Positions 24,143 to 34,212 are shown, counted from the first letter of the stretch. The stretch: DNA of 64,000 nucleotides from Alistipes shahii WAL 8301 (GCF_025145845.1 NZ_CP102253.1:3534001-3598000), one strand, 5' to 3'. Program-made: numbers and translations. The notes: generated from the sequence alone by a model not told the origin.

Positions 24143-26038
24143 TTATTCGATCATCTTTTTGAGCGTCTTTTTCAGCTTGTCGTGGTTGCGCAGGTCGTTG
24201 CGCAGTTTGCTGTTGCCGTCCCGGTCGACGAGCACGTAGGAGGGGATGCCGTCGACTTTGAACTTTTCGCACAGATATTTCCATTGCTCCTCGTTCAGCC
24301 GGTAATGCTTGCCGGCGATTTTGCCGATCTGGGTCTTGTAGGTCACCAGCGGCGAGGTCTCGTTGGCAAGGTAAATCCACACGATGTCGTCCGATTTCAG
24401 TTCCCCGGTTTTCAGCGGCTCGTTGGCCTTGATCGCCGCCTGGCAGGGTCCGCACCAGGTGTTCCAGAAATCGACCAGCACGACCTTGCCCTTGCAGGGC
24501 GCGACGATGGCGTCGAAAAGCTTGTCGGGGGCCACGTCGGGCGTCTCTTCGATCTTCACCTTGCCTTCCAGCGCCGCCAGCTCCCTGCGCACCCTGGCCT
24601 GAATAGCCTCGCACGCCTCGGCGTAGAACGGATTCTTCAGCGAACGGAGCGAGGCGAGGTCAGCCTCGGTGAGTTCGCAGTTCGCGGCTTTCGCGGCCAT
24701 CGGAACGGCTTTGCGCAGATCTACGACAAGACCGTTCTCTGCATGGATAATATCCGCCCAGTCGAAAGCCGAGTAGCTGATGGCTGTCCGGTAGTCGGGT
24801 TCGAACTCGCCCATCAGCAGTTTCGGGTCATTGATGTCGAACAATCCGCAGACAGCGGCATAATGTTTCGGCTCCAGTGTGGCAAATTTGTAGTCGATCT
24901 TTGCATTGCGGTCCCAAAGATTGTTTACCGAGCGGTAGTTGTGTTCGAGAAGACTGCTGCACGTTACCATGACACAGAGAGCCTCCTGCTTGAGCGAGAG
25001 CAGGTTCAGTTCCTTCATCATCTCCGACATGCCGCTGCGGGCGACGCTGTCGGTCAGCATTTTGTATTTGGATACGATCATCTGCGCATATTCGTCCGCC
25101 GTCATCCGGTAATCCGCGAATTTGCCCGTATAGAAATCGAACCCGATCTGTTTTTCGGCCCTCATGTCGTACAGCATATTCAGGTCGGCATAGGTTCCCG
25201 TCGCATACAGCTTACGGTCGTGTGAGGCTTTTCGTTCCTTGCCGCGGCGCTGGACGATGGATTTGCCCTTCTCTGTGAGGTCAACGTAAATATCCGCGGT
25301 TTCCCCGGGAGCCGTCCAGAAATTCAGGTGCATCGAGCCGGGACCGGCCGGATTGCCATAGATCAGCGACGGGCCGTATTGCCCGAATTTAAAGGTCGCA
25401 ACGCCCGTCTCGGGGTCGATGGGAGCGTCTTTGCGCTCGTGACCGGTCAGCATCGAATTGATATAAAGCGTCATGTCCTTGTACATCCCTTCGCGGAATC
25501 CTAACAGGTGGATGTTGACCCTCGTTTCGCCGACGGCGAAGATCGGATCGGGCACCGGACCGTCCTTCGGGGCCTTGCGCAGCTCCCGGGGCAGCCCCTC
25601 GGGAAATTCGGGGTACTCCGTTTTGCCCGTCAGGTCCACGCCGTAGAGTTTGAAACAGTCGTCGCAGTCCGATTCGATGAAGTCGAACGACTTTGTTCCG
25701 CGGGGCAGGGGAGGAAACCGCAGCACGAACGACGCGCGGCCCGACTTCGGCATCCAGAACAGCGAGTCGGGCGTTATGCCTTCGGCCCCGGTGAGCATGA
25801 ATCTCCGGGCGGGGATTTGCAGATAGCTGTCCGACGAAATGACGATCCAGTTTTTGGGCCGGTAGTAGGCGTTCACGTGGAGCACGGTCGCCGTGTCGCT
25901 CAATTCGACTTTCACGATGTCGAGCGTCCGGGTGTTGGCCGTTTCGATCAGCGGGTTTTCCACGACCCGGTCGGCCGGGGTGCAGGACGGCAGCAGCGCA
26001 CCGAGCGCCGCTGCGATCAGGAACAGAAGGTTTCTCAT
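24143..26038 (-). CDS. TlpA-like thioredoxin lipoprotein
   Basis: The 631-residue precursor starts MRNLLFLIAAALGALLPSC, giving a lipobox with Cys at about 19. The C-terminal 120 residues form a TlpA/ResA-type thioredoxin domain with FWNTWCGPCQAA (catalytic CxxC near residue 530) and the cis-Pro loop VDGIPSYVLVDRDGN. The roughly 400 residues before it are unrecognised, with a beta-rich N-terminus and a helical middle. Similar long extracytoplasmic thioredoxins are common in Bacteroidetes; they are thought to reduce disulfides in envelope proteins. A frame extends upstream to 26185, but the consensus promoter at 26068-26098 places transcription start after that, so ATG 26038 is used. Confidence 0.85.
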   Translation of the reverse strand: MRNLLFLIAAALGALLPSCTPADRVVENPLIETANTRTLDIVKVELSDTATVLHVNAYYRPKNWIVISSDSYLQIPARRFMLTGAEGITPDSLFWMPKSGRASFVLRFPPLPRGTKSFDFIESDCDDCFKLYGVDLTGKTEYPEFPEGLPRELRKAPKDGPVPDPIFAVGETRVNIHLLGFREGMYKDMTLYINSMLTGHERKDAPIDPETGVATFKFGQYGPSLIYGNPAGPGSMHLNFWTAPGETADIYVDLTEKGKSIVQRRGKERKASHDRKLYATGTYADLNMLYDMRAEKQIGFDFYTGKFADYRMTADEYAQMIVSKYKMLTDSVARSGMSEMMKELNLLSLKQEALCVMVTCSSLLEHNYRSVNNLWDRNAKIDYKFATLEPKHYAAVCGLFDINDPKLLMGEFEPDYRTAISYSAFDWADIIHAENGLVVDLRKAVPMAAKAANCELTEADLASLRSLKNPFYAEACEAIQARVRRELAALEGKVKIEETPDVAPDKLFDAIVAPCKGKVVLVDFWNTWCGPCQAAIKANEPLKTGELKSDDIVWIYLANETSPLVTYKTQIGKIAGKHYRLNEEQWKYLCEKFKVDGIPSYVLVDRDGNSKLRNDLRNHDKLKKTLKKMIE

Positions 26039-26067
26039 GGCAGGTTGGTTGGGTTTGTAGTGACAAA

Positions 26068-26098
26068 CAAATGTAGTCTTTTTTTGCTGTTTTTGCAA
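26068..26098 (-). promoter_or_regulatory. Promoter of the TlpA-like gene
   Basis: On the minus strand TTG (26096-26098), 20 nt, TACATTTG (26068-26075) fits the consensus, 30 nt before the start codon. Confidence 0.8.
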
Positions 26099-26136
26099 CT
26101 GTTTCCGCAAAAAACGGTTGGATGGCCCGGAACGGA

Positions 26137-26168
26137 AAAGGGACCGCACTCCGAAAGTGCGGCCCCTT
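26137..26168 (-). terminator. htpG terminator
   Basis: A stem of AAGGG..CGCACT pairing with AGTGCG..CCCCTT is followed on the minus strand by TTTTCC. It lies about 20 bp beyond the htpG stop. Confidence 0.75.
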
Positions 26169-26188
26169 CTCTGCAAACCCTTCAAAAA

Positions 26189-28249
26189 CTATTTTCCGAT
26201 CAGCGAAATCGAACGCTGGATGAAATCCGTCAGGTTCTTGCCCTTGAGCATGCCGTTGGTCAGCAGCGCCAGGTCGATGATCTGCTTGACGAGGCGGTTT
26301 TCGCCGCCGATCTCGCGCAGACGCTGGTTGCGCTCGTCGCGCAGGGTGACGATCTTCTTCGACAGCTCCTCGCGCGTGGATTTCTCCTCGGACGAAAGTT
26401 CCTCCTCCTTCTTGCCCCTCACGACCTCGTCGAAACGCTTCTCCTCGGCCACCGCGGCGTCGATCTTCTTGGTGATCGACTTCAGTTTGTCGCCGTAGGA
26501 CTTCTCCACGTCGGCGAGGATGTCGATGACGATGGGGTGGTTGGCGTTGACCGCGATGGTGAAGTTGTCGGGCATCTGTCCGTAGAACTGGCTCATGCCC
26601 CCGCCGCCCGTCTGGGCCATCTCCTTCATGCGGCGCATGAACTCGTTCTGCGTGATCACCACCGGAGCCTCGTCGGGCGACATGGCCTCGAACGAGATGT
26701 TGTAGTGAATCTTGTCGTCCTTGGGCATCTGGCTCTCGAAAACGGGCGTCAGCACCTCCTGCTGGCCCTCGGTGAGCGACATCTTGACATTCTCCTCCTT
26801 CTGGATCAGCTTGTCGACCACGTCGCTGTCGACGCGCACGAAACGCGACTCCTTGTTCTTCGACTCGTACCAGTTGATGTAGTGGCTGTCCAGCTGCCCG
26901 TCCATCACCAGCACGTCGTATCCCTTGCCTTTGGCCGCTTCGAGGAACGTGTGCTTCTCCACGGGATCGTCCACATAGAGGAACACCTCCGTCTTGTTCT
27001 TGTCGGTCTGGTTCTCCTTCACCTTCTCCGCATACTCCTTGGGGGTGAAATATTTGCCTTCGACGTTCTTCCAGAGCATGATCCCGGCGGCCTTCTCGGC
27101 GAACTTCTCGTCGGTGAGGATGCCGTACTGGATGAAGATTTTCAGGTCGTCCCACTTCGCCTCGTAGTCCGAACGCATGGTCGAGAACAACTCCTGCAAG
27201 CGGTCTGCGACCTTGCGGGTGATGTAGCTCGAAATCTTCTTCACGTTGGCGTCGCTTTGCAGGTAGCTGCGCGATACGTTGAGCGGAATGTCCGGCGAGT
27301 CGATCACGCCGTGCAGCAGCGTCAGGTACTCCGGCACGATGCCCTCGACCTGATCCGTCACATAGACCTGATTCGAATAGAGCTGGATCTTGTTCTTCTG
27401 GATCTCGAAGTTGTTGTGAATCTTCGGGAAGTAGAGGATGCCCGTCAGGTGGAACGGATAGTCGATATTGAGGTGGATCGAGAACAGCGGCTCGTCGCTC
27501 ATCGGGTAGAGTTCGCGGTAGAACTCCTTGTACTGCTCCTCGGTGATGTCGGCGGGCTTGCGGGTCCACAGCGGCTCGACGTTGTTGATGATGTTGTCCT
27601 TGTCGGTGTCGACGTATTTGCCGTCCTTCCACTCCTTGACCTTGCCGAAGGCGATGGGCACGGGCAGGAAGCGGCAGTACTTCTTCAGCAGGGCCTCGAC
27701 CTGCGCATCCTCGGCGTATTCGAGCGAATCCTCCGAGAGGTGCAGCACGATGGTCGTGCCGCGGTCGCGTGCCTCGTCAGTCTCCTCCATCTCGAACTCG
27801 GGCGACCCGGTGCAGCTCCAATGTACGGTTTTAGAACCCTCTTTATAGGATTTCGTGAAAATCTCGACCTTGTCCGACACCATGAATGCCGAGTAGAATC
27901 CCAGTCCGAAATGTCCGATAATGGCCTGGTTCTTATACTTCTCCATGAACTCCTCGGCGCCCGAGAAGGCGATCTGGTTGATGTATTTGTCCACCTCCTC
28001 GGCCGTCATGCCGACGCCGCGGTCGGTCACGGTGAGCGTTTTCTTCTCCTTGTCGGCGGCGACGCGGATCGTCACATCGCCCAGATCGCCCTTGGCCTCG
28101 CCGATCGACGAGAGGGTTTTCAGCTTCTGGGTGGCGTCCACGGCGTTCGAAATCAGCTCGCGCAGGAAAATTTCATGGTCCGAGTAGAGGAATTTCTTGA
28201 TGACGGGGAAAATGTTCTCCGTCGTAACTCCGATTTTTCCGTTTTTCAT
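26189..28249 (-). CDS. htpG: Molecular chaperone HtpG (Hsp90)
   Basis: The 686-residue ATP-dependent cytoplasmic chaperone starts MKNGKIGVTTENIFPVIKKF. ATP-site motifs of the GHKL fold are visible: FLRELISNAVDA near residue 30, DRGVGM near 80 and GHFGLGFYSAF near 120. The middle (about 220-480) and C-terminal dimerisation domains follow to a complete end (DFIQRSISLIGK). An in-frame upstream extension to 28297 lacks homology. A terminator follows, and the gene appears monocistronic. Confidence 0.95.
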   Translation of the reverse strand: MKNGKIGVTTENIFPVIKKFLYSDHEIFLRELISNAVDATQKLKTLSSIGEAKGDLGDVTIRVAADKEKKTLTVTDRGVGMTAEEVDKYINQIAFSGAEEFMEKYKNQAIIGHFGLGFYSAFMVSDKVEIFTKSYKEGSKTVHWSCTGSPEFEMEETDEARDRGTTIVLHLSEDSLEYAEDAQVEALLKKYCRFLPVPIAFGKVKEWKDGKYVDTDKDNIINNVEPLWTRKPADITEEQYKEFYRELYPMSDEPLFSIHLNIDYPFHLTGILYFPKIHNNFEIQKNKIQLYSNQVYVTDQVEGIVPEYLTLLHGVIDSPDIPLNVSRSYLQSDANVKKISSYITRKVADRLQELFSTMRSDYEAKWDDLKIFIQYGILTDEKFAEKAAGIMLWKNVEGKYFTPKEYAEKVKENQTDKNKTEVFLYVDDPVEKHTFLEAAKGKGYDVLVMDGQLDSHYINWYESKNKESRFVRVDSDVVDKLIQKEENVKMSLTEGQQEVLTPVFESQMPKDDKIHYNISFEAMSPDEAPVVITQNEFMRRMKEMAQTGGGGMSQFYGQMPDNFTIAVNANHPIVIDILADVEKSYGDKLKSITKKIDAAVAEEKRFDEVVRGKKEEELSSEEKSTREELSKKIVTLRDERNQRLREIGGENRLVKQIIDLALLTNGMLKGKNLTDFIQRSISLIGK

Positions 28250-28476
28250 AGTGCTATCGTTGTTGTTGTATTTGATTTCCTGCCCTTCCTGCAACAAACG
28301 GTGTGCCAGTACTTTTTTTCTGCCATTCTGTCAGCCGGACCTGCCAAAACGGAGCGCCCGGTTGTATAACGGCGCGAATTTTTATACCTTTGGAGGCGTA
28401 ACGGCCCTTTTTACCGGTCGGGAGGTTTCGAATCGCCCGGCCTGTCCGTACCTTTATATAATTAAAACCTTTGCAA

Positions 28477-28995
28477 ATGGATTTTCTGAAACTGGCGAAA
28501 AAGCGGTACGCCTGCCGCAAATACCTCTCCAGGCAAGTGGAGCCGGAGAAACTGGAGCTGATCCTCGAAGCGGGCCGCGTGGCCCCCACGGGCGCCAACC
28601 GCCAGCCCCAGCGGCTGGTGGTCGTGCAGTCGAAGGAGGGCATGGAACGCCTTGCGCGCTGCACGCGCGATTTCGGCGCCCCGACGGCCGTCATCGTCTG
28701 CGCCGACACCTCCGAGGCGTGGACCCGCAAGTACGACGGCAAGAACATTTCGGACATCGACGCGTCGATCGTCACCGACCACATGATGCTTGCCGCCGCG
28801 TCGCTGAACCTCGACACGCTGTGGATCTGCATGTTCAAACCCGAAGCCGTGCGCGAGGAGTTCGCCCTTCCGGCGAACGTCGAACCCGTGAACATCCTGC
28901 TGATCGGCTACGGCGACGGCCCGGCGGCCGATCCCAACCGCCACGACACGCTGCGCAAACCGCTCTCCGCGACGGTCTTCCACGAGAGGTTTTGA
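28477..28995 (+). CDS. Nitroreductase family protein
   Basis: The 172-residue FMN-dependent oxidoreductase has the family N-terminus MDFLKLAKKRYACRKYLSR. The FMN-phosphate segment EAGRVAPTGANRQPQRLVVV spans about 31-50, and a C-terminal GYGDGPAADPN loop is present. Substrate is unknown; such proteins reduce nitroaromatics, quinones or flavins with NAD(P)H. ATG 28477 was chosen for the family N-terminus; TTG 28471 is in frame but unlikely. Upstream, TACCTTTA at about 28449-28456 and TACCTTTG at 28385-28392 are candidate -7 elements. Confidence 0.88.
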   Translation: MDFLKLAKKRYACRKYLSRQVEPEKLELILEAGRVAPTGANRQPQRLVVVQSKEGMERLARCTRDFGAPTAVIVCADTSEAWTRKYDGKNISDIDASIVTDHMMLAAASLNLDTLWICMFKPEAVREEFALPANVEPVNILLIGYGDGPAADPNRHDTLRKPLSATVFHERF

Positions 28996-29001
28996 GACAA
29001 A

Positions 29002-29028
29002 AAAGAGGATCGACTGGCGATCCTCTTT
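29002..29028. terminator. Bidirectional terminator between nitroreductase and aldose epimerase genes
   Basis: An 11-bp perfect stem (29002-29012 with 29018-29028, 5-nt loop) with T-runs on both sides (TTTTTTT on plus, TTTTTT on minus) separates convergent genes. Confidence 0.93.
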
Positions 29029-29036
29029 TTTTACCC

Positions 29037-30029
29037 CTATTTCGCATACAGGCGGAAAGTCGTGCGCCACGACTCGCCCGGGTCAATGGCCCGAAACCCT
29101 TCGGCCGCGGGATCGGCGGCGTTGGGGGCGTTCGTGGTCCATGTCTGCGGCTCGGGACAGCAGTAGGGCACTTGCCCTCCGTTGTTCCACAGCGTCCAGT
29201 AGGTCGTCTGCTCGTCGACCTCGTAGCAGGTTCTCGCGCCCGTGCGCAGGTGCTCGACCAGCGCGCCGCGGAACGGTTTGCCGTCCACGTCGATCTCGCG
29301 CAGCGTAAAACCCGCCTCGATCGGCCCGCAGCCGGTGACCTGAAGCCCTTCGCGGCGCAATTTGGAAAATTGCTCCGACAGCGGCAGCCTGCGTCCCGTC
29401 GGAAGGTTGCGGCCGTCGAGTTCGACCTCTTCCCCGACAGCCAGGCGCATCACGTAGTCGGCGTCGGTCCCGCCCGCAAAGGGAATCGTCAGCGGGGTGT
29501 GAAAACCCACGCCCAGGGGCATGCGGGTCTCGCTGCGGTTGAAGAACACCACCTCCTGCTCCAACCCTTCGGCCGTGAGCCGGTAGGTGATCTTGCACTT
29601 GAACTCGTGCGGGAAATCGCGGTAAACGGCATCGTTCCCCGCATTGGCGTAGTAACGGCATTCGATCATCACCTCCCTGTCCGTCTCGCGGGCCTTCGAC
29701 ACCAGGAACGCCTCGCTCTTGAGGACGCCGTGGTGGTAGTTCCGTTCCCTCTCGATGGTGATGGGATACTGGTACGTGCGTCCCTCGAAGACGTAACGGC
29801 CGTCGGCGATGCGGTTGGGCGGGAACAGGATCGGAAGCCCGAAGACCTGCGGACGGCTCCGGAACGTCTCGATCTCCCCGGGTCCGGGCGTGCGCAGAAT
29901 CTCCGCGCCCAGCCGGGTGTTGGCCAGCCGCACGAGGTTGGCCCCCATCTCCGGAATCAGCAGCGCCGTATACTCCCCCTTGGAGAACTCCACGCCTTTC
30001 AGCCCGTGGAAGTCGATGGCGCGCAGCAT
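29037..30029 (-). CDS. Aldose 1-epimerase family protein
   Basis: The 330-residue protein of the galactose mutarotase fold starts MLRAIDFHGLKGVEFSKGEY. Family features are the IPEMGANLVRL strand near residue 28, the PILFPPNRIADGRY substrate loop near 75, a YHHGVLK histidine near 112 and a GFHTPLTIPF histidine near 190. It would equilibrate alpha and beta sugar anomers, sugar unknown. The ATG shares one base with the TGA stop of trxA (TGATG), so translation is probably coupled. It is the last gene of the dnaE-trxA-epimerase unit. Confidence 0.85.
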   Translation of the reverse strand: MLRAIDFHGLKGVEFSKGEYTALLIPEMGANLVRLANTRLGAEILRTPGPGEIETFRSRPQVFGLPILFPPNRIADGRYVFEGRTYQYPITIERERNYHHGVLKSEAFLVSKARETDREVMIECRYYANAGNDAVYRDFPHEFKCKITYRLTAEGLEQEVVFFNRSETRMPLGVGFHTPLTIPFAGGTDADYVMRLAVGEEVELDGRNLPTGRRLPLSEQFSKLRREGLQVTGCGPIEAGFTLREIDVDGKPFRGALVEHLRTGARTCYEVDEQTTYWTLWNNGGQVPYCCPEPQTWTTNAPNAADPAAEGFRAIDPGESWRTTFRLYAK

Positions 30030-30343
30030 CAGAGAAGCTTCTCGATCTTGGCCTTCAGGGCATCCTTCGGGCATGCGCCGACCTGCTTGTCGACCAGCTC
30101 GCCGCCCTTGAGGAAGACGATCGTCGGGATGTTCCTCACGCCGTACTTCATCGTGATGTCGTCGTTCTCCTCGACGTCGCACTTGCCGATGACGACCTTG
30201 CCTTCGTATTCCGCAGCCAGTTCGTCCACGATGGGCGACATCGTGCGGCAGGGACCGCACCATTCGGCCCAGAAGTCGATGACCACCGGCTGATCGCCTG
30301 CGACCAGCGCTTCGAAATTGTCTTTGTTGATTGCCAATGCCAT
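30029..30343 (-). CDS. trxA: Thioredoxin
   Basis: The 104-residue cytoplasmic thioredoxin starts MALAINKDNFEAL. It has the active site WAEWCGPC (Cys29 and Cys32), the cis-Pro loop VRNIPTIVFLKGGE near 72-85 and a full-length C-terminus. The start at 30343 gives the normal family length; the frame extends to 30370 without homology. It sits 38 bp after dnaE and overlaps the epimerase start by one base. Confidence 0.95.
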   Translation of the reverse strand: MALAINKDNFEALVAGDQPVVIDFWAEWCGPCRTMSPIVDELAAEYEGKVVIGKCDVEENDDITMKYGVRNIPTIVFLKGGELVDKQVGACPKDALKAKIEKLL

Positions 30344-30381
30344 AGCTTTGAGTTTTTTGTTGATTATCAATTAAAGTATGC

Positions 30382-33300
30382 TTATGCGATTGAGTAGTGG
30401 ATGCTGTTGTCGTCCAAATATCCGACCAGAGATTGCGAGAGGCTCACCTTGTGGCTTTTCGAGAAGAGGCGCAGCGAGACCTGCGCTCCGCGGTCGTAGA
30501 CGTTCAGGCGCAGCAGCGTGTCGCCCTTCGACTCGCGGACCCTCTCCGTCAGGTCGTGGATGAACGCTTCGGTCACCTCCTCGATCGGCAGCTGCACGAT
30601 CATCTCCTTGATCGTGTCGCGCATCTCCTGCAACTGAACCATCGAAATGATCTTGAATTCCAGCTCCTTGTCGTTGTAGGGCTTGGCCTGCACGCGGCCC
30701 CGGACGAAGAGGAAATAGTCCGGGAAAAGGTATTTGCGGAAATTCTCGTAGTCCTTGCCGAAGAGGGCGAACTCGTGGCCTCCGTTGTAGTCCTCGAGTT
30801 TGAACTTGCCCCACGGCTTGCCGGTCTTGGTCATCAGGTTCTGCACGCCCACGACCATGCCCGCCACGGCGATCTCCTGCCCCTTGAGGGCGTCGAGGTT
30901 CTCCAGCTCCGAAAGCTGGGTCTTGCACATGTGGTCGATGATGATTTTGTAATCGTCGAGCGGGTGCGCCGAGAGGTAAAGGCCCACCATTTCGCGCTCC
31001 TTCGTGAGTTTTTCCAACTGGCTCCAGTCGGCGCAGGCCGGAAGCACCGGGCGCTGGATGTCCACGTGCTCGCCGCCGCCGAACAGACTCTGCTGGGCGT
31101 TGTTCTGCTCGGTCTGGAACCGCTGCCCGTAGCGCATCAGCTGCTCGATGAAGGTGATGCCGCTCGAATCGCGCAGGTCGACGCCGAAATACTTGCAGCG
31201 TGCGAAATCCGAGATCGAGTCGAACGCCCCGGCGTAAGCCAGGTTTTCGAGGCATTTGCGGTTGACGAGCGAGTAGTTCACGCGCTCGACGAAGTCGTAT
31301 ATGTCCTTGAAAGGCCCGTTGGCCTTGCGTTCGGCGATGATGCTCTCCACGGCCGCCGCACCGACGCCCTTCACCGCCGCGAGGCCGAAGCGCACGTCCC
31401 CGGCGGCGTTGGACGAGAAGGTCCGCATCGACTCGTTGATGTCGGGTCCCATGACGCTGATGCCCATGCGCTTGCACTCGTTCATGTAGAGCGTCAGCTG
31501 CTCGATGTTCGTGAGGTTTCGGCTCAACACGGCAGCCATGTACTCCGAAGGGTAGTTGGCCTTGAGGTAGGCCGTCTGGTAAGCCACCCACGAGTAGCAC
31601 GTGGCGTGCGACTTGTTGAACGCGTAGGAGGCGAATTTCTCCCAGTCGCCCCAGATCTTTTCGAGCACCTTCGGATCGTGTCCGTTCTTCCTGCCGCCCT
31701 CGATGAACTTGGGTTTCAGGTGGTCCAGCTTGTCCTTGAGTTTCTTGCCCATGGCCTTGCGGAGCGTGTCCGACTCGCCGCGGGTGAAGTTGGCCAGAAG
31801 ACGCGACAGCAACATGACCTGCTCCTGGTAGACCGTGATGCCGTAGGTGTCCTTGAGGTACTTCTCCATCACGGGGATGTCGTACTCGATGGGGCTGCGG
31901 CCGTGCTTGCGGGCGATGAAGTCCGGGATGTAGTCCATCGGGCCGGGCCGGTAGAGGGCGTTCATCGCGATCAGGTCCTCGAAGGTCGAGGGTTGCAGCT
32001 CGCGCAGGTACTTCTGCATGCCCGCGGACTCGAACTGGAACGTCCCGACGGTGCGGCCCTCGCCGTAGAGGCGGTAGGTCGCGGGGTCGTTGATGATCGT
32101 GAAGTCGTCGATGTCGATCTTCACGCCCTTGGTCAGGCGGATGTTCTCCACGGCGTCCTTGATGATCGAAAGGGTCTTCAGCCCCAGGAAGTCCATCTTG
32201 ATCAGTCCCGTGTCCTCGATCACCGAACCCTCGTACTGCGTGACGAGCATCTTCTCGCCGGTCTCCTTGTCGTCGGCCGTCGAGACGGGGACCCAGTCCG
32301 TGATGTCGTCGCGGCAGATGATCGTGCCGCAGGCGTGCACGCCCGTGTTGCGGACATTTCCTTCGAGCATCTTGGCGTAACGGATCGTATCGCGCAGAAT
32401 CGGGTTGTCCGACTGTTCGGCGGCTTTCAGTTCGGGGACGTAGTCGATGGCGTTCTGCAAGTTGAGCTTCTTGTCGGGAATCTTGTCCGGCACGAGTTTG
32501 CAGAGGCGGTCCGACTCCGAGAGCATCAGTTTCTGCACGCGCGCCACGTCCTTGATGGCCAGTTTGGTGGCCATCGTGCCGTAGGTGATGATGTGCGCCA
32601 CCTTCTCCTTGCCGTATTTCTGCGTCACCCAGTTCAGGACCCTTCCGCGGCCGTCGTCGTCGAAGTCGACGTCAATATCGGGGAGCGAAATACGGTCGGG
32701 GTTCAGGAAACGCTCGAACAGCAGGTCGTAGGCGATGGGGTCGATCTGCGTGATGCCGAGGCAGTAGGCCACGGCCGATCCGGCGGCCGATCCGCGGCCC
32801 GGACCCACCGACACGTCCAGCTCCTCGCGCGCGGCGCGTATGAAGTCCTGCACGATCAGGAAGTAGCCCGGGAAACCCATCGTCTTCATAATGTGCAGCT
32901 CGAATTTCAGCCGTTCCTCCTGCTCTTCGGTCAGCTGCTCGCCGTAGCGCCTGTGCGCGCCGTCCATCGTCAGCTTGGCCAGATAGTCGGCCTCGAACTT
33001 GATGCGGTAGAGTTTGTCGTAACCTCCTAATTTCTGAATCTTCTTGAGTCCCTCCTCCTCCGACATCACCACGTTGCCGTTCTCGTCGCGCGTGAATTCA
33101 TCGAAAAGGTCCTTTTCCGTGAGCCGGGCGCGGTATTCGGCCTCGGTTCCGAACTCCTCGGGGATCTCGAAGTTAGGCATGATCGGCGCATGGTCGATCG
33201 AGTAGCACTCGATCTGGTTGCAGATGTCGACGGTCGTCGACATCGCCTCGGGGTCGGTCTGGCCGAAGATCGCGGCCATCTCGGCCGTCGTCTTGAGCCA

Positions 33301-34191
33301 CTCCTGCTTCGAGTAGAGCATGCGCTTGGGGTCGTCGAGGTCCTTGCCCGTCGAGAGACAGATCAGCCGGTCGTGCGCCTCGGCGTTGTCTTCGTCCACG
33401 AAGTGCACGTCGTTGGTGCAGACCATTCTGACGTTGTGCTTCGCGGCCAGTTCGCGCAGGTGCTTGTTCACGTGCAGCTGCATGGGATAGGCCTCGTGGT
33501 TGGCCCGCTCGACGGTGGCCTTGTGGAGTTGCAGTTCGAGGTAATAGTCGTCGCCGAAGACCTTCTTGTGCCATCGGATCGACTCCTCGGCCTTTTCGAG
33601 GTCGTTGGCCGTGATGGCGCGCGGAACCTCGCCCGCCAGACAGGCCGAACAGCAGATCAGCCCTTCGTGGTATTTCTCGATCTCCGTGCGGTCGGTTCGC
33701 GGACGCATGTAGAAACCTTCGGTCCACGCCTTCGAGACGATCTTGATGAGGTTGTGGTATCCCTTGAGGTTCTTGGCCAGCAGGATCAGGTGGTAGCCGC
33801 TCTGGTCGGGCTTGCCCTCCTTGTCGTGGAGCCGGCGGCGCGCCACGTAGACCTCGCAGCCGATGATGGGCTTGAAGGCGAGTTTGCGCCGGCACTCCTC
33901 CAGTTGTCTTTCGCATTTGGCGATCTCGGCAGCAGGGTCGGCGCAGGTCTCCGTGCCGTCGCGCAGGGCGGCGATGCGGGCCTCCGCCTCGGCGGCCTTG
34001 TCCTTGCATTTGCCCTTGACTTTCTGGACGTAGTTGTAGAACTCCTTGATGCCGAACATGTCGCCGTGGTCCGTCACGGCGATGCCGGGCTGTCCGTCGG
34101 CCATGGCCTTGTCCACGAGCCGCTGGACGCTGGCCTGTCCGTCGAGGATCGAATATTGCGTATGTACGTGAAGGTGTACGAATTGGGGCAT
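30382..34191 (-). CDS. dnaE: DNA polymerase III subunit alpha
   Basis: The 1269-residue replicative polymerase opens with a PHP domain (MPQFVHLHVHTQYSILDG, HxH motif at residues 7-9). The polymerase catalytic aspartates lie in the PDIDVDFDDDGRG block near residue 500, preceded by SVGPGRGSAAGSAVAYCL. The fingers/beta-binding region and an OB-fold (about 1040-1130, EIAVAGMVVG) follow. The DNA-binding HhH region is near 910-980 (GVGAAAVESIIAERK). It is complete at both ends. It lies in one unit with trxA and an epimerase, about 13 kb from dnaN. Confidence 0.97.
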   Translation of the reverse strand: MPQFVHLHVHTQYSILDGQASVQRLVDKAMADGQPGIAVTDHGDMFGIKEFYNYVQKVKGKCKDKAAEAEARIAALRDGTETCADPAAEIAKCERQLEECRRKLAFKPIIGCEVYVARRRLHDKEGKPDQSGYHLILLAKNLKGYHNLIKIVSKAWTEGFYMRPRTDRTEIEKYHEGLICCSACLAGEVPRAITANDLEKAEESIRWHKKVFGDDYYLELQLHKATVERANHEAYPMQLHVNKHLRELAAKHNVRMVCTNDVHFVDEDNAEAHDRLICLSTGKDLDDPKRMLYSKQEWLKTTAEMAAIFGQTDPEAMSTTVDICNQIECYSIDHAPIMPNFEIPEEFGTEAEYRARLTEKDLFDEFTRDENGNVVMSEEEGLKKIQKLGGYDKLYRIKFEADYLAKLTMDGAHRRYGEQLTEEQEERLKFELHIMKTMGFPGYFLIVQDFIRAAREELDVSVGPGRGSAAGSAVAYCLGITQIDPIAYDLLFERFLNPDRISLPDIDVDFDDDGRGRVLNWVTQKYGKEKVAHIITYGTMATKLAIKDVARVQKLMLSESDRLCKLVPDKIPDKKLNLQNAIDYVPELKAAEQSDNPILRDTIRYAKMLEGNVRNTGVHACGTIICRDDITDWVPVSTADDKETGEKMLVTQYEGSVIEDTGLIKMDFLGLKTLSIIKDAVENIRLTKGVKIDIDDFTIINDPATYRLYGEGRTVGTFQFESAGMQKYLRELQPSTFEDLIAMNALYRPGPMDYIPDFIARKHGRSPIEYDIPVMEKYLKDTYGITVYQEQVMLLSRLLANFTRGESDTLRKAMGKKLKDKLDHLKPKFIEGGRKNGHDPKVLEKIWGDWEKFASYAFNKSHATCYSWVAYQTAYLKANYPSEYMAAVLSRNLTNIEQLTLYMNECKRMGISVMGPDINESMRTFSSNAAGDVRFGLAAVKGVGAAAVESIIAERKANGPFKDIYDFVERVNYSLVNRKCLENLAYAGAFDSISDFARCKYFGVDLRDSSGITFIEQLMRYGQRFQTEQNNAQQSLFGGGEHVDIQRPVLPACADWSQLEKLTKEREMVGLYLSAHPLDDYKIIIDHMCKTQLSELENLDALKGQEIAVAGMVVGVQNLMTKTGKPWGKFKLEDYNGGHEFALFGKDYENFRKYLFPDYFLFVRGRVQAKPYNDKELEFKIISMVQLQEMRDTIKEMIVQLPIEEVTEAFIHDLTERVRESKGDTLLRLNVYDRGAQVSLRLFSKSHKVSLSQSLVGYLDDNSIHYSIA

Positions 34192-34212
34192 TGCGTCAAA
34201 ATTTTGCTACGA

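Noticed and set aside
25508..28369. 953-codon plus-strand frame opposite the TlpA-like gene and htpG
   Set aside because: It crosses two well-supported genes and a terminator, and its translation has no family resemblance.
30397..33030. 877-codon plus-strand frame inside dnaE
   Set aside because: Antisense shadow of a highly conserved gene; composition is typical of reverse-strand high-GC translation.
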